From Perca fluviatilis (Eukaryota; Chordata; Actinopteri; Perciformes; Percidae), in assembly GCF_010015445.1 (NCBI RefSeq), contig NC_053122.1, positions 36,903,513-36,967,512 on the forward strand: 64,000 nt of DNA. Reading direction: 5' to 3'. Below are positions 32,427 to 45,562 of the stretch, piece after piece (position 1 is the first letter of the stretch; every line of letters starts with the position of its first letter). The notes beneath the pieces are model-generated. The model did not search any database. It saw nothing but the letters and a program-made list of their open reading frames with translations, and was not told the DNA's origin. Position numbers and translations under genes: made by a program.

Positions 32427-32610
32427 GATTAGATTATATTAGATAGACTTTATTGATCCCAAATTGGGAAATGTCAGTGCTACAGCAGAAAAAGCTAATC
32501 CATGATAGATAACAGTTTGTTCAGTGACCTCCTCTCTACCATAGCTTCAAATGTCTCCTGTTTGCAGCCAATAACGGAGCCAGCCTTCCTAATCAGCTTG
32601 TTCAGTAAGA
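32427..32610 (-). mobile_element. 3' end of a Rex/CR1-like LINE, reverse orientation
   Basis: Read on the minus strand, the segment gives LNKLIRKAGSVIGC and RRSLNKLLSIMD, a C-terminus common in fish non-LTR elements. A 3' UTR follows, with a GGGATCAATAAAG end and a short TCTAAT-type tail against the TTAA of the foldback element. Only about 180 bases remain. Confidence 0.65.
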
Positions 32611-33394
32611 ATTAAAGAATAAGAATAAATATGACTTTACGCTCCCAGCACAAAGTTAAGTAATTGTGGACGTACAAGGACGTACGAAAGATTAGACTGT
32701 AGTGATTGTGCTTTAGGCAGCTAAACGATAGCTTGTTGCTAATGTCATTCATTCATTAGTTGTTGTTGAGACTAGTGCTGTCCCAGGTTTCTGTGACAAT
32801 CATGGAATCCACTTTTCGGACTTTTGTCTTGTGTCAGTTCTAGCTGATAAATATGTTAAATATCTAAGACATATCAAAAACAGTTACCTTGAAACGTGTT
32901 TAATAATTTATAATGCAAATTGTGCATTAAAGATCTTAGATCTTATAAGAAAAACTAAGGTTTAGTCATCCTAAAATAAGCTATTTTGACTTTCTTGTGC
33001 CCTTTTGCAGTATGGCAATTAAAAAATTGTACATCTCTCCTGCTTCAGAGAAGCTGCAGTGTTTCCCAGCCTGCTGCTGCTGTCAGTGCTGCATTGAGCC
33101 CATTAACTTCCTGTTGGACTCTCTGTCAGACTGACATGTTATCAGGCTGCTGAAATTACCCTCCAGACTTTGTATTCTCATGCAAATGACCAGCGCTTAT
33201 TCTGGACCTGGCACTTATATTAGCCTGTCTGTTACATGTCTTTCCAACTGCCTTTGCATTCCTGTAAACTGTCTGTCTGTCTGTCTGTCTTCTTCCTGTC
33301 TGCCTCTTCATTTCCTTTCAGCCTCATTGTCTCTCCCTCTCTCTAACCCTGTCTGTCTCTCTGTAGCTGTCTGATGGAATATCAGTACATCCTT
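32611..33394 (+). other. CNTNAP intron, no gene
   Basis: Non-coding; a short (CTGT)n run lies at about 33268-33290. Confidence 0.5.
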
Positions 33395-33495
33395 AGTCTG
33401 GATCAATGCAAGTACATTTCAAGGATAATTGCCTGACATCGCACCGGATGTCCCTCACCTTCCGCACTGTGTTGTCGTTCTCAAACTCCGTTCTC
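33395..33495 (+). repeat. dispersed repeat family B, left-part fragment
   Basis: Resembles the first quarter of the copy at 47072-47493 in the same orientation (the CATCGCACCGGATGTCC area). The rest of the same copy may be 34358-34567, beyond the TTAA MITE. Confidence 0.45.
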
Positions 33496-33736
33496 TTCGG
33501 AAAAAACAACAACCTCTGAGCTAGCAAGCTACACACTGAAAATGTCAACTTTTTATGAAGATTTGGATGGTGCAACAAGGCAGACCTGCTTGGTTCTTTC
33601 GGGGAAATGATTGTAAAGATTTACAAATATGTTTAGGGCATTTCCTCTCTAACTGGGACGTTTTGGGACTGATTGATGGGATTGTTGTGGACGAAGTACA
33701 CACAGAGATACACTGCTAAGAGGTAATGAGGTTTAA

Positions 33737-34351
33737 AGGTCCCATGACATGGTGCTCTTTGGATGCTTTAATATAGACCTTAGTGGTCCCCTAATACTGT
33801 ATCTGAAGTCTCTTTTATATAGACCTTAGTGGTCCCCTAATACTGTATCTGAAGTCTCTTTTATATAGACCTTAGTGGTCCCCTAATACTGTATCTGAAG
33901 TCTCTTTCCCGAAATTCAGTCTCGGTGCAGAATTCCAGCCACTAGAGCCAGTCCCACAATGAGCTTTCCTTAGGATGTGCCATTTCTGTGTCTGTAGCTA
34001 TTGAGGAGGAGAGAGGGGGGCAAGGTGGAGGGTGGGGGTGTGGCCTTGACCAACTGCCACTTTGCTCGTTTGAAAGCCATGATGTCTCTCTCTGTCTCTC
34101 ATGGGTGGGCCAAATTCTCTGGGCGGGCAAAGCAGAGAAAGGGGAGGTAACCTTTCCCCTTATGACGTCATAAAGGGAAGATTCCAGATCGGCCCATCTG
34201 AGCTTTCATTTTCTCAAAGGCAGAGCAGGATACCCAGGGCTCGGTTTACACCTATCACCATTTCTAGCCACTGGGGGACCATAGGCAGGCTGGGAGAACT
34301 CATATTAATGTTAAAAAAACTTATAAAGTGACATTTTCATGCCATGGAACC
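33737..34351 (+). mobile_element. TTAA MITE, copy 1, with three 46-base tandem units
   Basis: The left end is TTAA (33733-33736) plus AGGTCCCATGACATGG; the right end, reversed, is GGTTCCATGGCATGAAAATG. The second copy (44708-45366) is in opposite orientation and shares the whole sequence. Three tandem units containing CTTAGTGGTCCCCTAATACT lie at about 33770-33907, spaced exactly 46 bases. The right TTAA is mutated. No coding capacity. Confidence 0.85.
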
Positions 34352-34357
34352 AAATCT

Positions 34358-34567
34358 TCCACCAAAACAACTTCCTTCCTGAGACTATTTAGCAGAGTCA
34401 CCATTGCTGCATCCGGAGCTTAGCGTCGTCCAAGACGATTGTGATTGGTTTAAAGAAAGGCAAACAACCGAGAACGTTTTGTTTTCTCCTATCGCAGAAT
34501 GTATGTGTGGGGGAGCCAGATTTTACTCCACAGCGCTGTGGAGATAGGGCTGGCAATCCGAGACTAG
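34358..34567 (+). repeat. dispersed repeat family B, right-part fragment
   Basis: Matches the second half of 47072-47493: shared ACGATTGTGATT, CAGCGCTGTGGAG and the terminal GAGACTAG. It abuts the right end of the TTAA MITE. Confidence 0.65.
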
Positions 34568-34962
34568 TACATTCTTAATGATGAAACAGTCGTGTGTTAC
34601 TATTTCATCCATCCATCTGCTCCAGGTGGCCAGAAGCAGCCAGGCCCAGCCAGGCTGTCAGGGGCGTGCTGTACTTGGCTACTTATGTCACAATTAATCT
34701 GAGAAAAAGATGACATTCACACTCAGCCAGCTAATTCCGAAAACATATTTTCCTCTGTGTTTTGTCCCTCCGTCCTCACTAAGCCTCATTTTTCACACTC
34801 TGATATGGAGCTCTGCAAACATGCTCTCCAGAATGGATGGAAATGAACAGGCATTTCTGTGTCGTGTTCTTATTAGTACATAGAATGTGGTGATGTGTTA
34901 TTATTGAGACCTGTGCTTTTTCTGCTTTGACTCGTTAAAACGTCTGCCATATATTTACTGAC

Positions 34963-35416
34963 GGGACCCGACAGGACCCAACAAGACCCGACAGGACCCG
35001 ACAGGACCCAACAAGACCCGACAGGACCCGACAGGACCCAACGGTTTCGGTCTTCGTTCCTACCATTTCACACGGGTTCGGGCCGGGCTCTGGCTTGCGC
35101 TCCGGGTTGCGCTCCGGGTTGCGCGGTAAATGAGCGGTCAGGTGATGCGTTTTGATTAGCCTCTGGAGGACTTATTTTATTTCTTTGTTCTAACTTCCAA
35201 GCGGTCTATAGCCTACGTTAGTCATGAATAAATGAGGTTAAAAAATTTATAAATGACTCATTCTTGACAAAAGGCAAAAGAGCTGTGTGTGTGCGCACAT
35301 TTGAATAATGTCGGGCTGTAAACGAGGTTTGGGCTTTTAAAAAGCTGTCAATCAAAATGTTCTTGTCCAGCTCGGGCCTTGTCGGGCCGAACTTTTAAGG
35401 CCCGATTACAGCTCTA
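34963..35416. repeat. GACCCGACAG tandem array within a probable hAT-type repeat
   Basis: Eight or so 10-base units alternating GACCCGACAG and GACCCAACAA lie at 34963-35043. They are followed by GC-rich sequence with repeated TGCGCTCCGGGT units and an end (GGGCCTTGTCGGGCCG, AAGGCCCGATTACAGCTCTACA region) resembling fish hAT MITE termini. The left terminus was not identified. Confidence 0.55.
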
Positions 35417-36060
35417 CACCTGACGTCTAAGCAGCCAAAGCATTTGCAAGCATCTGCGTGGGTGTGTAGAACCTTCAGGATCTAATGGCTTTAGTGTAGA
35501 CGTAGTCTCATCATTCTTTCGGTGGTATCGTCGCTGTCATGGCTGTTACAGCTTAATGTGCCGTATCTGAGGGATGCTTGTGAAGTGAAGAGATGTGTTT
35601 TTGTTTGTTTAAATCAATTTCAGTTCAGTGTCGGTTATTTTTTCTTTAGCTTCGAATGGTATACTTTGATTTATCAACAGTGTTTGAATTGTATTTAGTT
35701 TTAGCTTAAGTTTAGACTATTTATAGATAGAATAGAGTAAGATAGAATTAGAATTTTTATTTTAGAATAATATACCTGTTTGAACCCTCTCAGCCCGAGC
35801 TTGTCATATACAACAAAAAATGGCATCTCTGCAAATTTACAGTATGTCCTCTGTACCTCTAATGGACATTTCTGTTAATACAAAAAATCTAAATATGGAA
35901 AAACACCTGTGACAAATCATTACAGAAAATTCCTTCATAATAACACAGTATATCAGCCCGTATTTCTACGGACTTTTCTAACCGTGCTCTGACCTATCTG
36001 ACGTCTCTGTTAACGGCGAGCAGCAACGTATATTCCATTTGCCCAGTTTGCCCAGGCTTA
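35417..36060 (+). other. CNTNAP intron, no gene
   Basis: AT-rich, nothing recognised. Confidence 0.5.
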
Positions 36061-36068
36061 GTAGTTTT

Positions 36069-37515
36069 CAGAGATGGCAAAAGTACTCACTTCTCGTACT
36101 CAAGTAGAAGTACAGATACTTGTGTTAAAAAATACTCTGGTAAAAGTAGAAGTACTGATTTAACTTCTTTACTCAAGTAAAAGTAACAAAGTACAGGCTT
36201 GGAAATGTACTTAAAGTATAAAAGTAAAAGTAGCCTTGCGAATTTTTATGCAAAGCTACCTGGACCACACAAATGTTACTAGAGTGCAAGCTGAGAAACT
36301 TCAGTTTACATGGAGAAAAGGCTCTTTATATGCCATTGCCTACATTTTAAATGGATGTCTGCCAAGGCCTAAAACATCACACATATGATTATTGTGACAG
36401 AGACCGGGACTCCAGGTTGTAGCAAGATATGAATTAAGTTGTGATTCTGTGAGAATTCACAGATCCAGTTTCTCTTTTTTTAATCTTCCCCTTAACATTT
36501 AAAGGAATCTACATGTATGTGTGTGTGCTCAAATATGGCTTCTGGAAAGAAAATAAAGGATTAAATATGAATTACTAAACAGACATTAATTAAGAAGTTC
36601 CCCATACTTTAAGAGTTACGCAGCACATTCGCCAGGAGTCCTTCTTGATGCCTAAACATCTCTCTCAGATAAGGCCAAGGATGATTGAGAATGTCTTGCT
36701 GCTTGTCTGCTGAATCTCTGGGATCTCTCATGTCTCCATCCATACTACTAGTGCTAACGTTACCACCATCATGCTGCAATGATTTGCCGAAAATTAATGC
36801 CGCCGAATCTGTCGAGTCGTCTTGTAGTGGTGCGTCAAGTATATTATCAATTAGATTGAATTCGGTATTGATGACGCGAAAAATAGTAACGGTAACTCCA
36901 ATGAAATTATTTGAAACTTGTTAATGAGGACTAGATTAGGACTGGATTTAAAGCTGACCATTCTGGTTTCCAACTTCCCCCCAGGTGTGTCTGTTAAAAC
37001 ACGGACGGAGACAACTTCTCTCTTTTGATGCTTTATTAAGATCAAGCAACGTGCAATCTAGCTAACAGGTTAACACAAACAACCAAATCACTAGCTAACT
37101 TACTTTAAATTTGAAGAACTATAGACCAATACAACAACAGGCTTACATTAACTGACAACATAAGTTATACAACTTACAGTTCTCAAGGACGCACACACAC
37201 AATCTAACTGATTATCCTCCGGACAGATTGTGTCTTTTTCTTTTCTCTCATTTTTTTCTCCGTGTGGGCCCGCTCGTGGTGTGAGGCGCGTGTCCGCACT
37301 ATTTTCCAACATGCACTCACAATCGCTCCTGATAGACGACCTTTTGTACAAAACTAAAGTAACGAACCAATTTTCTAAACTGTAAGGAGTAGAAAGTACC
37401 GATATTCGTGTTAAAATGTAAGGATTAAAAGTAAAAAGTCGCCACAAAAATAAATAGTAAAGTAAAGTAAAAATATCTGAAAAATCTACTTGAGTACAGT
37501 AACTTCCCATCTCTG
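36069..37515. mobile_element. hAT element, 1.45 kb, non-autonomous, perfect 8-bp TSD
   Basis: The ends are CAGAGATGGCAAAAGT at left and, reversed, CAGAGATGGGAAGTTACT at right. They are flanked by GTAGTTTT (36061-36068 and 37516-37523). Sub-terminal regions on both sides are rich in ACTCAAGTA/AAAAGTA motifs. The interior frame 36685-36924 matches no transposase part I recognise. Confidence 0.92.
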
Positions 37516-37523
37516 GTAGTTTT

Positions 37524-38953
37524 TCAGGGGATTACCTCACAAACTCTGGGCTAACCCTGTTCCAGAGAAGGCCAGCAACCCCTAGGCTAAAGTCGTGTAG
37601 TGGAATGTGAAAAGGTAGCTTTCGTCCCTATTCCCTGATCCTCTGTCTGGCCATCCGAGCACTGATGTCACAATCCTGACCTCCATTATTCTTTACTCCT
37701 CTCAATCCTTGGTTGGATCGTGTCTCGACAGACACTGGGCGAGAGAAACCATGGCGATCTCTTTGATTTAAAGTGACAGCCATGACAGAAAGCGTTCAGA
37801 CCATCAGTTCACCTCAGTTACAATAGTTTGACTTATACGAACAGGGTGGACACAGTAAATCTTTGTAACGCCTCTCTGTCTCTGAGCTGTTTCCCTCTGA
37901 TTATAATCTGCATGAGTAAAGGTCAGAGTGTCTGCTCTTTTCTGTTCTCCTGTCACTGGAAACTTCTGTTAGTCAAGTGCTCATTAGCTTTGCCATTTAG
38001 CTCTTTAAAGATCAGGCTCCAACAGCCGCCAGACCGACACCGATTCTTTTTCACAGCTGAGCTTTTCTCCTCTGCCTGCCGCCACGCATTGTGTGCCGGC
38101 ATTTCTGACTGTCAACAAAAGCTGTCCAAGTTGCAACTGTTGCCCTTTTGAGCTTACATGACACTCAGGGTGAGAATATATGCTGTAATATAACTATCTG
38201 AAAAACTATAAGGTCTACCCGGCCCGTCATTGTGGACTGAAAGAAAGATGCTGCACTACTGTAGAAACAAAGCAGAGAAAAGCTGCGCAGCTAGCAGGAA
38301 GAGGGGGTAGACTTAATCAACTTTCAAATCTTAATTATTCCTTATATTCTGCATGTCAGCAGCCTTTATAAAGCCCCAATCCAACAAACATGGCGCAATA
38401 TGGAAAATTAGCACGGGGCGTGACAATTTGTGGTTTTATCCACATGTAGTATGCAGTGTGTCATGGAAAACATCAGCTGCTGCATTTATCACGTTCTCTG
38501 TGATTCAGACCGCACGGCTGTTGACATTCCTGATCTCAGAAGTGTTCTACTGGCACCATCCGGAAACAAATTAAAAAAGATATTCACTGCACTTTGTAGT
38601 CTGACTTGTCTCTCAGCCAAATCACAGGGGGAATTTAATGCGACATGATCCCTTAATCTGAAATCTGTCCCAAAGTGACCATCTGGAAGACATGGTGTGT
38701 AAAATAGGCTTTATGTCGTTGAGGGTTCGGCTACAAATATAGATAGTGGAGATAGGGTTGGAAGAGAAGAGAACTGCATTGTCTCTCTTAAAGGGACTGA
38801 ACTCAACAATCAGAACATGTGCCATGTAAAGATATAGTGGGAGTATGGCGTCCGGAGCAGAGGATGAAGTCACACTCCCTCTGTGTGTGTTGTATACAGT
38901 ATGAGCTTCTCTCTCCTTTGTTTTGATAGACGGTCCGGCTGCAAGTGTATATG
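37524..38953 (+). other. CNTNAP intron, no gene
   Basis: No supported exon or element; frames at 37828-38151 and 38353-38648 lack family resemblance. Confidence 0.5.
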
Positions 38954-39451
38954 TATGGCGTCAGGATTATGTCATGTATAAAACATGCTCACGAGCAAAT
39001 TATATCATTTCACATGTGCTGATATTACTCTTTGTGCACCGATCCAACAATTGTGAGTTGTACAGGCAGCTGGGAGCGGGAAACAACACGTAGGGAGAGG
39101 GGGAAAATGGCACCCGTGCGTATAAAACTAAGCAGCACAGAGCACAGAGCAGCCGCCACGCGCCCCCGAGTGTCTGCTTTGCGAGCGCTGGAGGATATGC
39201 ACGCTCTCGCAGGTCAACTCTGCTCGCAAAGTGACTTTTGACATTTTGGGGGCGGAAACCCGAGGAGGCACTGGCCCTCCTTACCTAACCCTTACCCACA
39301 TGGAGCTCATTAGTTTACCTTGATTGACAGCTATCGTTTCAGGAAGCTCGGAGTCCCGGCTGAAGAACAGTTTTTCTGTCTTTAGTGCAAGTTAGCAGCA
39401 TGAATAAAGGAATGTATAAGTGTCTCTCATCTGTTCTGTTGTTGGGATATG
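38954..39451 (+). repeat. unclassified dispersed repeat, copy 2
   Basis: Same orientation and near full-length match to 2325-2800, with an extra GAAACAACACGTAGGG-containing segment. The two copies in one window suggest a family of moderate copy number. Confidence 0.7.
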
Positions 39452-39503
39452 CGCGCGTGTGTATGAGCATAGGAAAATACTTTATTAGTTTGTTTTGGCC
39501 TGT

Positions 39504-39505
<2 letters not shown>

Positions 39506-39540
<35 letters not shown>
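39506..39540. repeat. (CA)n microsatellite
   Basis: Pure CA dinucleotide run of about 17 units. Confidence 0.95.
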
Positions 39541-39544
<4 letters not shown>

Positions 39545-39734
39545 TATATTGCATCAAAGTCCCTTGTTGATGCTGTTTTGCGTCAGAAAGGATACTGAAA
39601 TAGTACACATTTCTTCAATAATCCAACTCTAATCAATCGCTTTTTTTATTTTCTGTAGGACGACATCTCCACCTGATGACCCAGGGCACAACCAATCAAT
39701 ACATTACAACACAGACTCCTTCATTGATGAGATT

Positions 39735-39953
39735 TCATATGTGGGAGGGTACATGCTGTAAAACAAGGCTACTGTAAAACAAATCAATGCTTGGCACCAC
39801 ATTTTTGTTTATGGGAAATGATAAACCTGAGTTTTCCAAAAGATAGTCCCTCATGGGACGGGAGCACGGTGTAACATGTCGCCTCAGAGTGTCCCAGAGG
39901 TGTTCAGTTGGGTTGAGATCAGGTGTCTGTGAAGGCTGAAGCATTTGATTCAC
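39735..39953 (-). pseudogene. Tc1-like transposase C-terminal relic
   Basis: On the minus strand the frame carries SQTPDLNPTEHLWDTLRRHV, the region around the third catalytic acid of Tc1/mariner-type DDE transposases. Only about 70 codons remain; no inverted repeats were found nearby. Confidence 0.65.
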
Positions 39954-41786
<1,833 letters not shown>

Positions 41787-42512
41787 TTAGACGGAAACGA
41801 CCTGAAGAGAAAACGCAAAAGTGGCGTTGCGTTCTCACTTTTTATTCTGCGTTTAAACGAGCGTTTCGGAATCTGTGTGCATCCGGTGATGCAAAAGTGT
41901 GTGAAATTCGATGTAGTATGCACACCAGGCAGCTAGGTGGTGGTGTGAAGCACTGCCACACAACACCACCAAGTCCGCGCGCCTGCGTAGAACCTTGCTT
42001 CTACTTCTCTCCCTAGTAGCGTGAAACCAAAACATGGCGAAGCGAACCACAAAAGCTGACAATTTTGTCTGGACAGACGAGGAGGTGGCACAACAGGGAG
42101 ATGGACCGAATTTCTTCAGCAGTATCCTGTACCTGGAGGGACTTCATAGCCACACGAGAAAGACGCTATCTGTAAAGCTGAAAGCCATCCGGACCAAGTA
42201 GAGGCAGGCTGTGGATACCCAACGGCGGAGCGGCCGTGGGCGAGTAATCACTCTATATTTTGATTTATGTAACGAAATATGGGGTGGGTCGCCTGCCACC
42301 ACAACAATAGAGGCTGCAGGCTTGTGCGTTTTTACCCTTTAGACGGGAACGCGATGGTGGAGCGTTTTTAAGAGTTCCACTCTGGAGGGTGGTTTCGTTT
42401 TTATGTGTTTTTAAGCCCCAAAAACGCCGTCGCCTTCTAACCGAAAGGCCTATCTGAAAAAAATGTTTTTACGTTTTCACCCGCGAGCGTTCTCGTGTAA
42501 ACAGGGCCTAAA
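41787..42512 (+). mobile_element. probable Harbinger-like transposon remnant
   Basis: The right end, reversed, begins TTAGGCCCTGTTTACACGAG, with GAAAACG motifs; the left end has TTAGACGGAAACGACC and similar GAAAACGC motifs. TTA/TAA at both borders would fit the 3-bp target of PIF/Harbinger elements. It encodes a Myb/SANT-like relic (see next entry). Borders are approximate. Confidence 0.45.
42034..42330 (+). pseudogene. Myb/SANT-like DNA-binding protein relic
   Basis: An ATG at 42034 opens KADNFVWTDEEVA, the start of a Myb/SANT-like fold of the kind carried beside Harbinger transposases. Later pieces read KLKAIRTK (then a TAG at about 42199), and, past the stop, RRSGRGRVITLYFDLCNEIW. One in-frame stop and a missing middle part show that it is dead. 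Confidence 0.5.
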
Positions 42513-42535
42513 TCTTTTCAGAATACGAATCATCT

Positions 42536-42897
42536 ACAGTCTGTTGCTAGATAACATAACAGTGTAAAGTCTTTTGTTACATTTGCTGAAACTGTCACTA
42601 TATCCTGACAGAATTGAATTTCAGAATTGAAATAGGCAATGCAGTAACAGAACCTTGATTCATATTTTATCCGTGCTGCCTAGTTTTACAGTTTGACCGC
42701 AGTTCACGAGCAGTCTTTGACACTGCGTAAGAGACTCCTCGGCTCTGATTGGTTGTTTTCCTCATGCCATTAGGAGCACCACCAGGAGGAGGCAGAGGAA
42801 CGTGACTTTTTGTCTAATACTGTCAGGATTTAGCAATAGTTTGAGCAAATATGACAAAAAGTTATTTTTTATGAAGGTTACCAACTGTAGCTTTAAC
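42536..42897. repeat. probable MITE with CTACAG/CTGTAG ends
   Basis: The block runs from a CTACAGTCTGTTGC left edge to GGTTACCAACTGTAGCTTTAA at right, with TTTGCTGAAACTGTCA near the left and TTTGAGCAAATATGACAAAA near the right in inverted arrangement. No coding content; borders approximate. Confidence 0.5.
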
Positions 42898-44539
42898 AGA
42901 ATGGGGTGAAATTGTGTACCATATTACCATTGCTGGCTGTTTTTTAACATGTGTGGTGTGGCCTTGGCCATCACACTCCACATTTAGTCATTTCAATTTT
43001 TTTTTTTTCATAAATCAATGCTACTGGTAACATCTGTCTGTGGGTTTCAAATATATTTTTAACAGTGACGAGGCAATTTTGTCTGACTTTGTCAAATGTA
43101 AATAGCTCAATGAAATATTTTCAAAATTCAAATGTTTTCAAATTTCATTTATTTTTTCTTCATTTCCTGAAAAGCAACAGTTTTGGACATACGAGGTTTT
43201 CGCCCGACAGCGACCACAGGCGTGTTATGTCCATCCCTTTATTTTCGTGGCTATGCTTTAGTTCTTTTGGTCTTGAATAGACTCTATTTCCTCTCAGGGA
43301 TCAATAAACATCATGGTATTTTGTTTTGTGTGATTCACATGAAGTGATGGAGTGTCAAGCAGTGCTACGTGGCTCCGTCTACCCTGCAGATAAACGGAGT
43401 CATCATCAGTTTATCTCTTCATTTATAATGCATGAACCGAGGTGAAAGCGGCGCTGACTCGGCAGACCCGTTGACAAATCACTTCAGCTGCGGATCACGA
43501 ACACAGGCGCAGTCAAGTGGCACAATTTTGTTTCATTTATTTATTCTTGTCTGGTACTTGGTGTCATTTCTCTCTCTCTCTTGCTCTCTCTTTCTCTCGC
43601 TCTCTCTCTCTGACTTTTTCGCGGGGTAAACATGTTGATTTCATCCATCGTTGCTACTGTCGGCACAAATGTTTGAAAGATGTTAAAGAACGGGATCAGA
43701 GACAAAGTGACACACACTGTCGTTCCCTATATGTTGGGTGGCACCAATACTTTTGATGGGAAACTCTACTCATAGTTATTACATTATTATTAATATTATA
43801 AAGAAATATAAGACAAGTATATTACTCATACATACACATACTGTACACTGTATGCAAGCTTTGTTATAAGACGGGGAACCCATGCACGATTGGATTTCTT
43901 GCAAAACATACGCAGTTTTTGAATGAATTGTAAAATTATAGAAACGTCAAATGTATTTGAATATTTCAAAACTCATACAGTTAAATTAGTCGCTATAAGT
44001 GTTGCAGCAGCCTTTAATTTGGGTTTACAACTTGTATTTGCATGTGAATATACACATCCTCTGACTACGTAGACACATATTTTCTTTGCACAATCAAGTT
44101 CAAATGTATTTTTCTCATACAGAAGCAGTTTACAGTGCACTACACATTCAAACTTTCTGCAGGAGGAAAGCTTTTGAGTTTGCTCACATGTTGACCTGAC
44201 ACTCTGAGAACCTTTCTGAGTATCTCAGCCTGTAAAGTAGAGGCTGAGACATGAAGACATTTAAGTCACATCCAACCAGTGAGATTTATAAACCTGCCTG
44301 TTTTCCCAGTGAAAAGCATCCAGTCAGAGCGCTGTCCTTTCTCGCCAACCTGTTCTTACTTGGTCAGTGGCTGTCAGCATCAGATACCGACGCAAAAATC
44401 ACCCTTTAGCAGCTGTATGGAACGCACCGGGCAGAGAAGCAGCTCAGCATTTCTGTAAGATGACTTAGTATTAAGAGCAAACAGTAGAGAGTAGTATGAA
44501 AGACCAAAGATATTCATAAGGAGGTTGGTTGGGGGAGAG
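42898..44539 (+). other. CNTNAP intron, includes a (TC)n tract
   Basis: A CT-rich low-complexity run lies at about 43565-43615. At 43280-43310 a CAGGGATCAATAAACAT segment resembles a LINE 3' end. No gene. Confidence 0.5.
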
Positions 44540-44605
44540 GAGGGGTCAAACAGCACAGGACTTTCACCCAGGAGACCGGGGTTCTTGTCCCGTGTGTCAC
44601 TGAAA
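44540..44605 (+). repeat. tRNA-like/SINE fragment
   Basis: CAGGAGACCGGGGTTCTTGT followed by CCCG resembles a B-box arm of a tRNA-derived SINE. The A box and body are not convincing, so it is at most a fragment. Confidence 0.3.
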
Positions 44606-44707
44606 CGTTCATTTCATAACCCCACCCACCATCTTTTCCTAAGCTAGTCTATAGCTGGCGCGAGTCCTGAGAGCGCCAAATAGTGACGCCAAAGGGCTAG
44701 ATGTTAA

Positions 44708-45366
44708 AGGTCCCATGGCATGAAAATTTCACTTTATGAGGTTTTTTAACATTAATATGAGTTCCCCCAGCCTGCCTATGGTCCCCCAGTGGCTAGAAAT
44801 GGTGATAGGTGTAAACCGAGCCCTGGGTATCCTGCTCTGCCTTTGAGAAAATGAAAGCTCAGATGAGCTGTTCTGGAATCTTGCTCGTTATGAGGTCATA
44901 AGGGGAAAGGTTACCTCCCCTTTCTCTGCTTTGCCTGCCCACAGAATTTAGCCAACCCATGAGAGAGAGACATCATGGCTTTCAAACGAGAAAAGTGGCA
45001 GTTGGTCAAGGCCACACCCCCACCCTCCACCTTGCCCCCCCCTCTCTCCTCCTCAATAGCTAAAGACACAAAAATGTCATGTTCTGAGGAAAGCTCATTG
45101 TGGGACTGGCTCTAGTGGCTGGAATTCTGCACCAAGGCTGAATTTCAGGAAAGAGACTTCAGATACAGTATTAGGGGACCACTAAGGTCTATATAAAAGA
45201 GACTTCAGATACAGTATTAGGGGACCACTAAGGTCTATATAAAAGAGACTTCAGATACAGTATTAGGGGACCACTAAGGTCTATATAAAAGAGACTTCAG
45301 ATACAGTATTAGGGGACCACTAAGGTCTATATAAAAGCATCCAAAGAGCACCATGTCATCGGACCT
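44708..45366 (-). mobile_element. TTAA MITE, copy 2, with four 46-base tandem units
   Basis: Perfect TTAA duplications (44704-44707 and 45367-45370) flank AGGTCC...GGACCT termini. The sequence is the reverse complement of copy 1 at 33737-34351, but has four instead of three tandem units (about 45151-45336). Confidence 0.88.
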
Positions 45367-45562
45367 TTAAAGGAGACTTTTTCTACAGTAACAAATGCCA
45401 AAGGCACCTGACCAAGCGTTGCTTTTTGACGCTCTGGGAGTGAGAATGTGTTGTTATCCCGTGTACTGCCAACGCCTTTACTTTTACCTGAGTATAATCT
45501 TTAGCAATGGTGTTTCTGCATTAGCAGGTCATTTTAGAACTTTTCCCACCACTGATCACATG

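Noticed and set aside
33768..33907. CRISPR-like array of 46-base repeats
   Set aside because: The units are contiguous, without spacers, and lie inside a eukaryotic MITE present in a second copy.
44540..44605. Possible tRNA gene
   Set aside because: Only a B-box-like arm is present; no acceptor stem or anticodon arm can be drawn.
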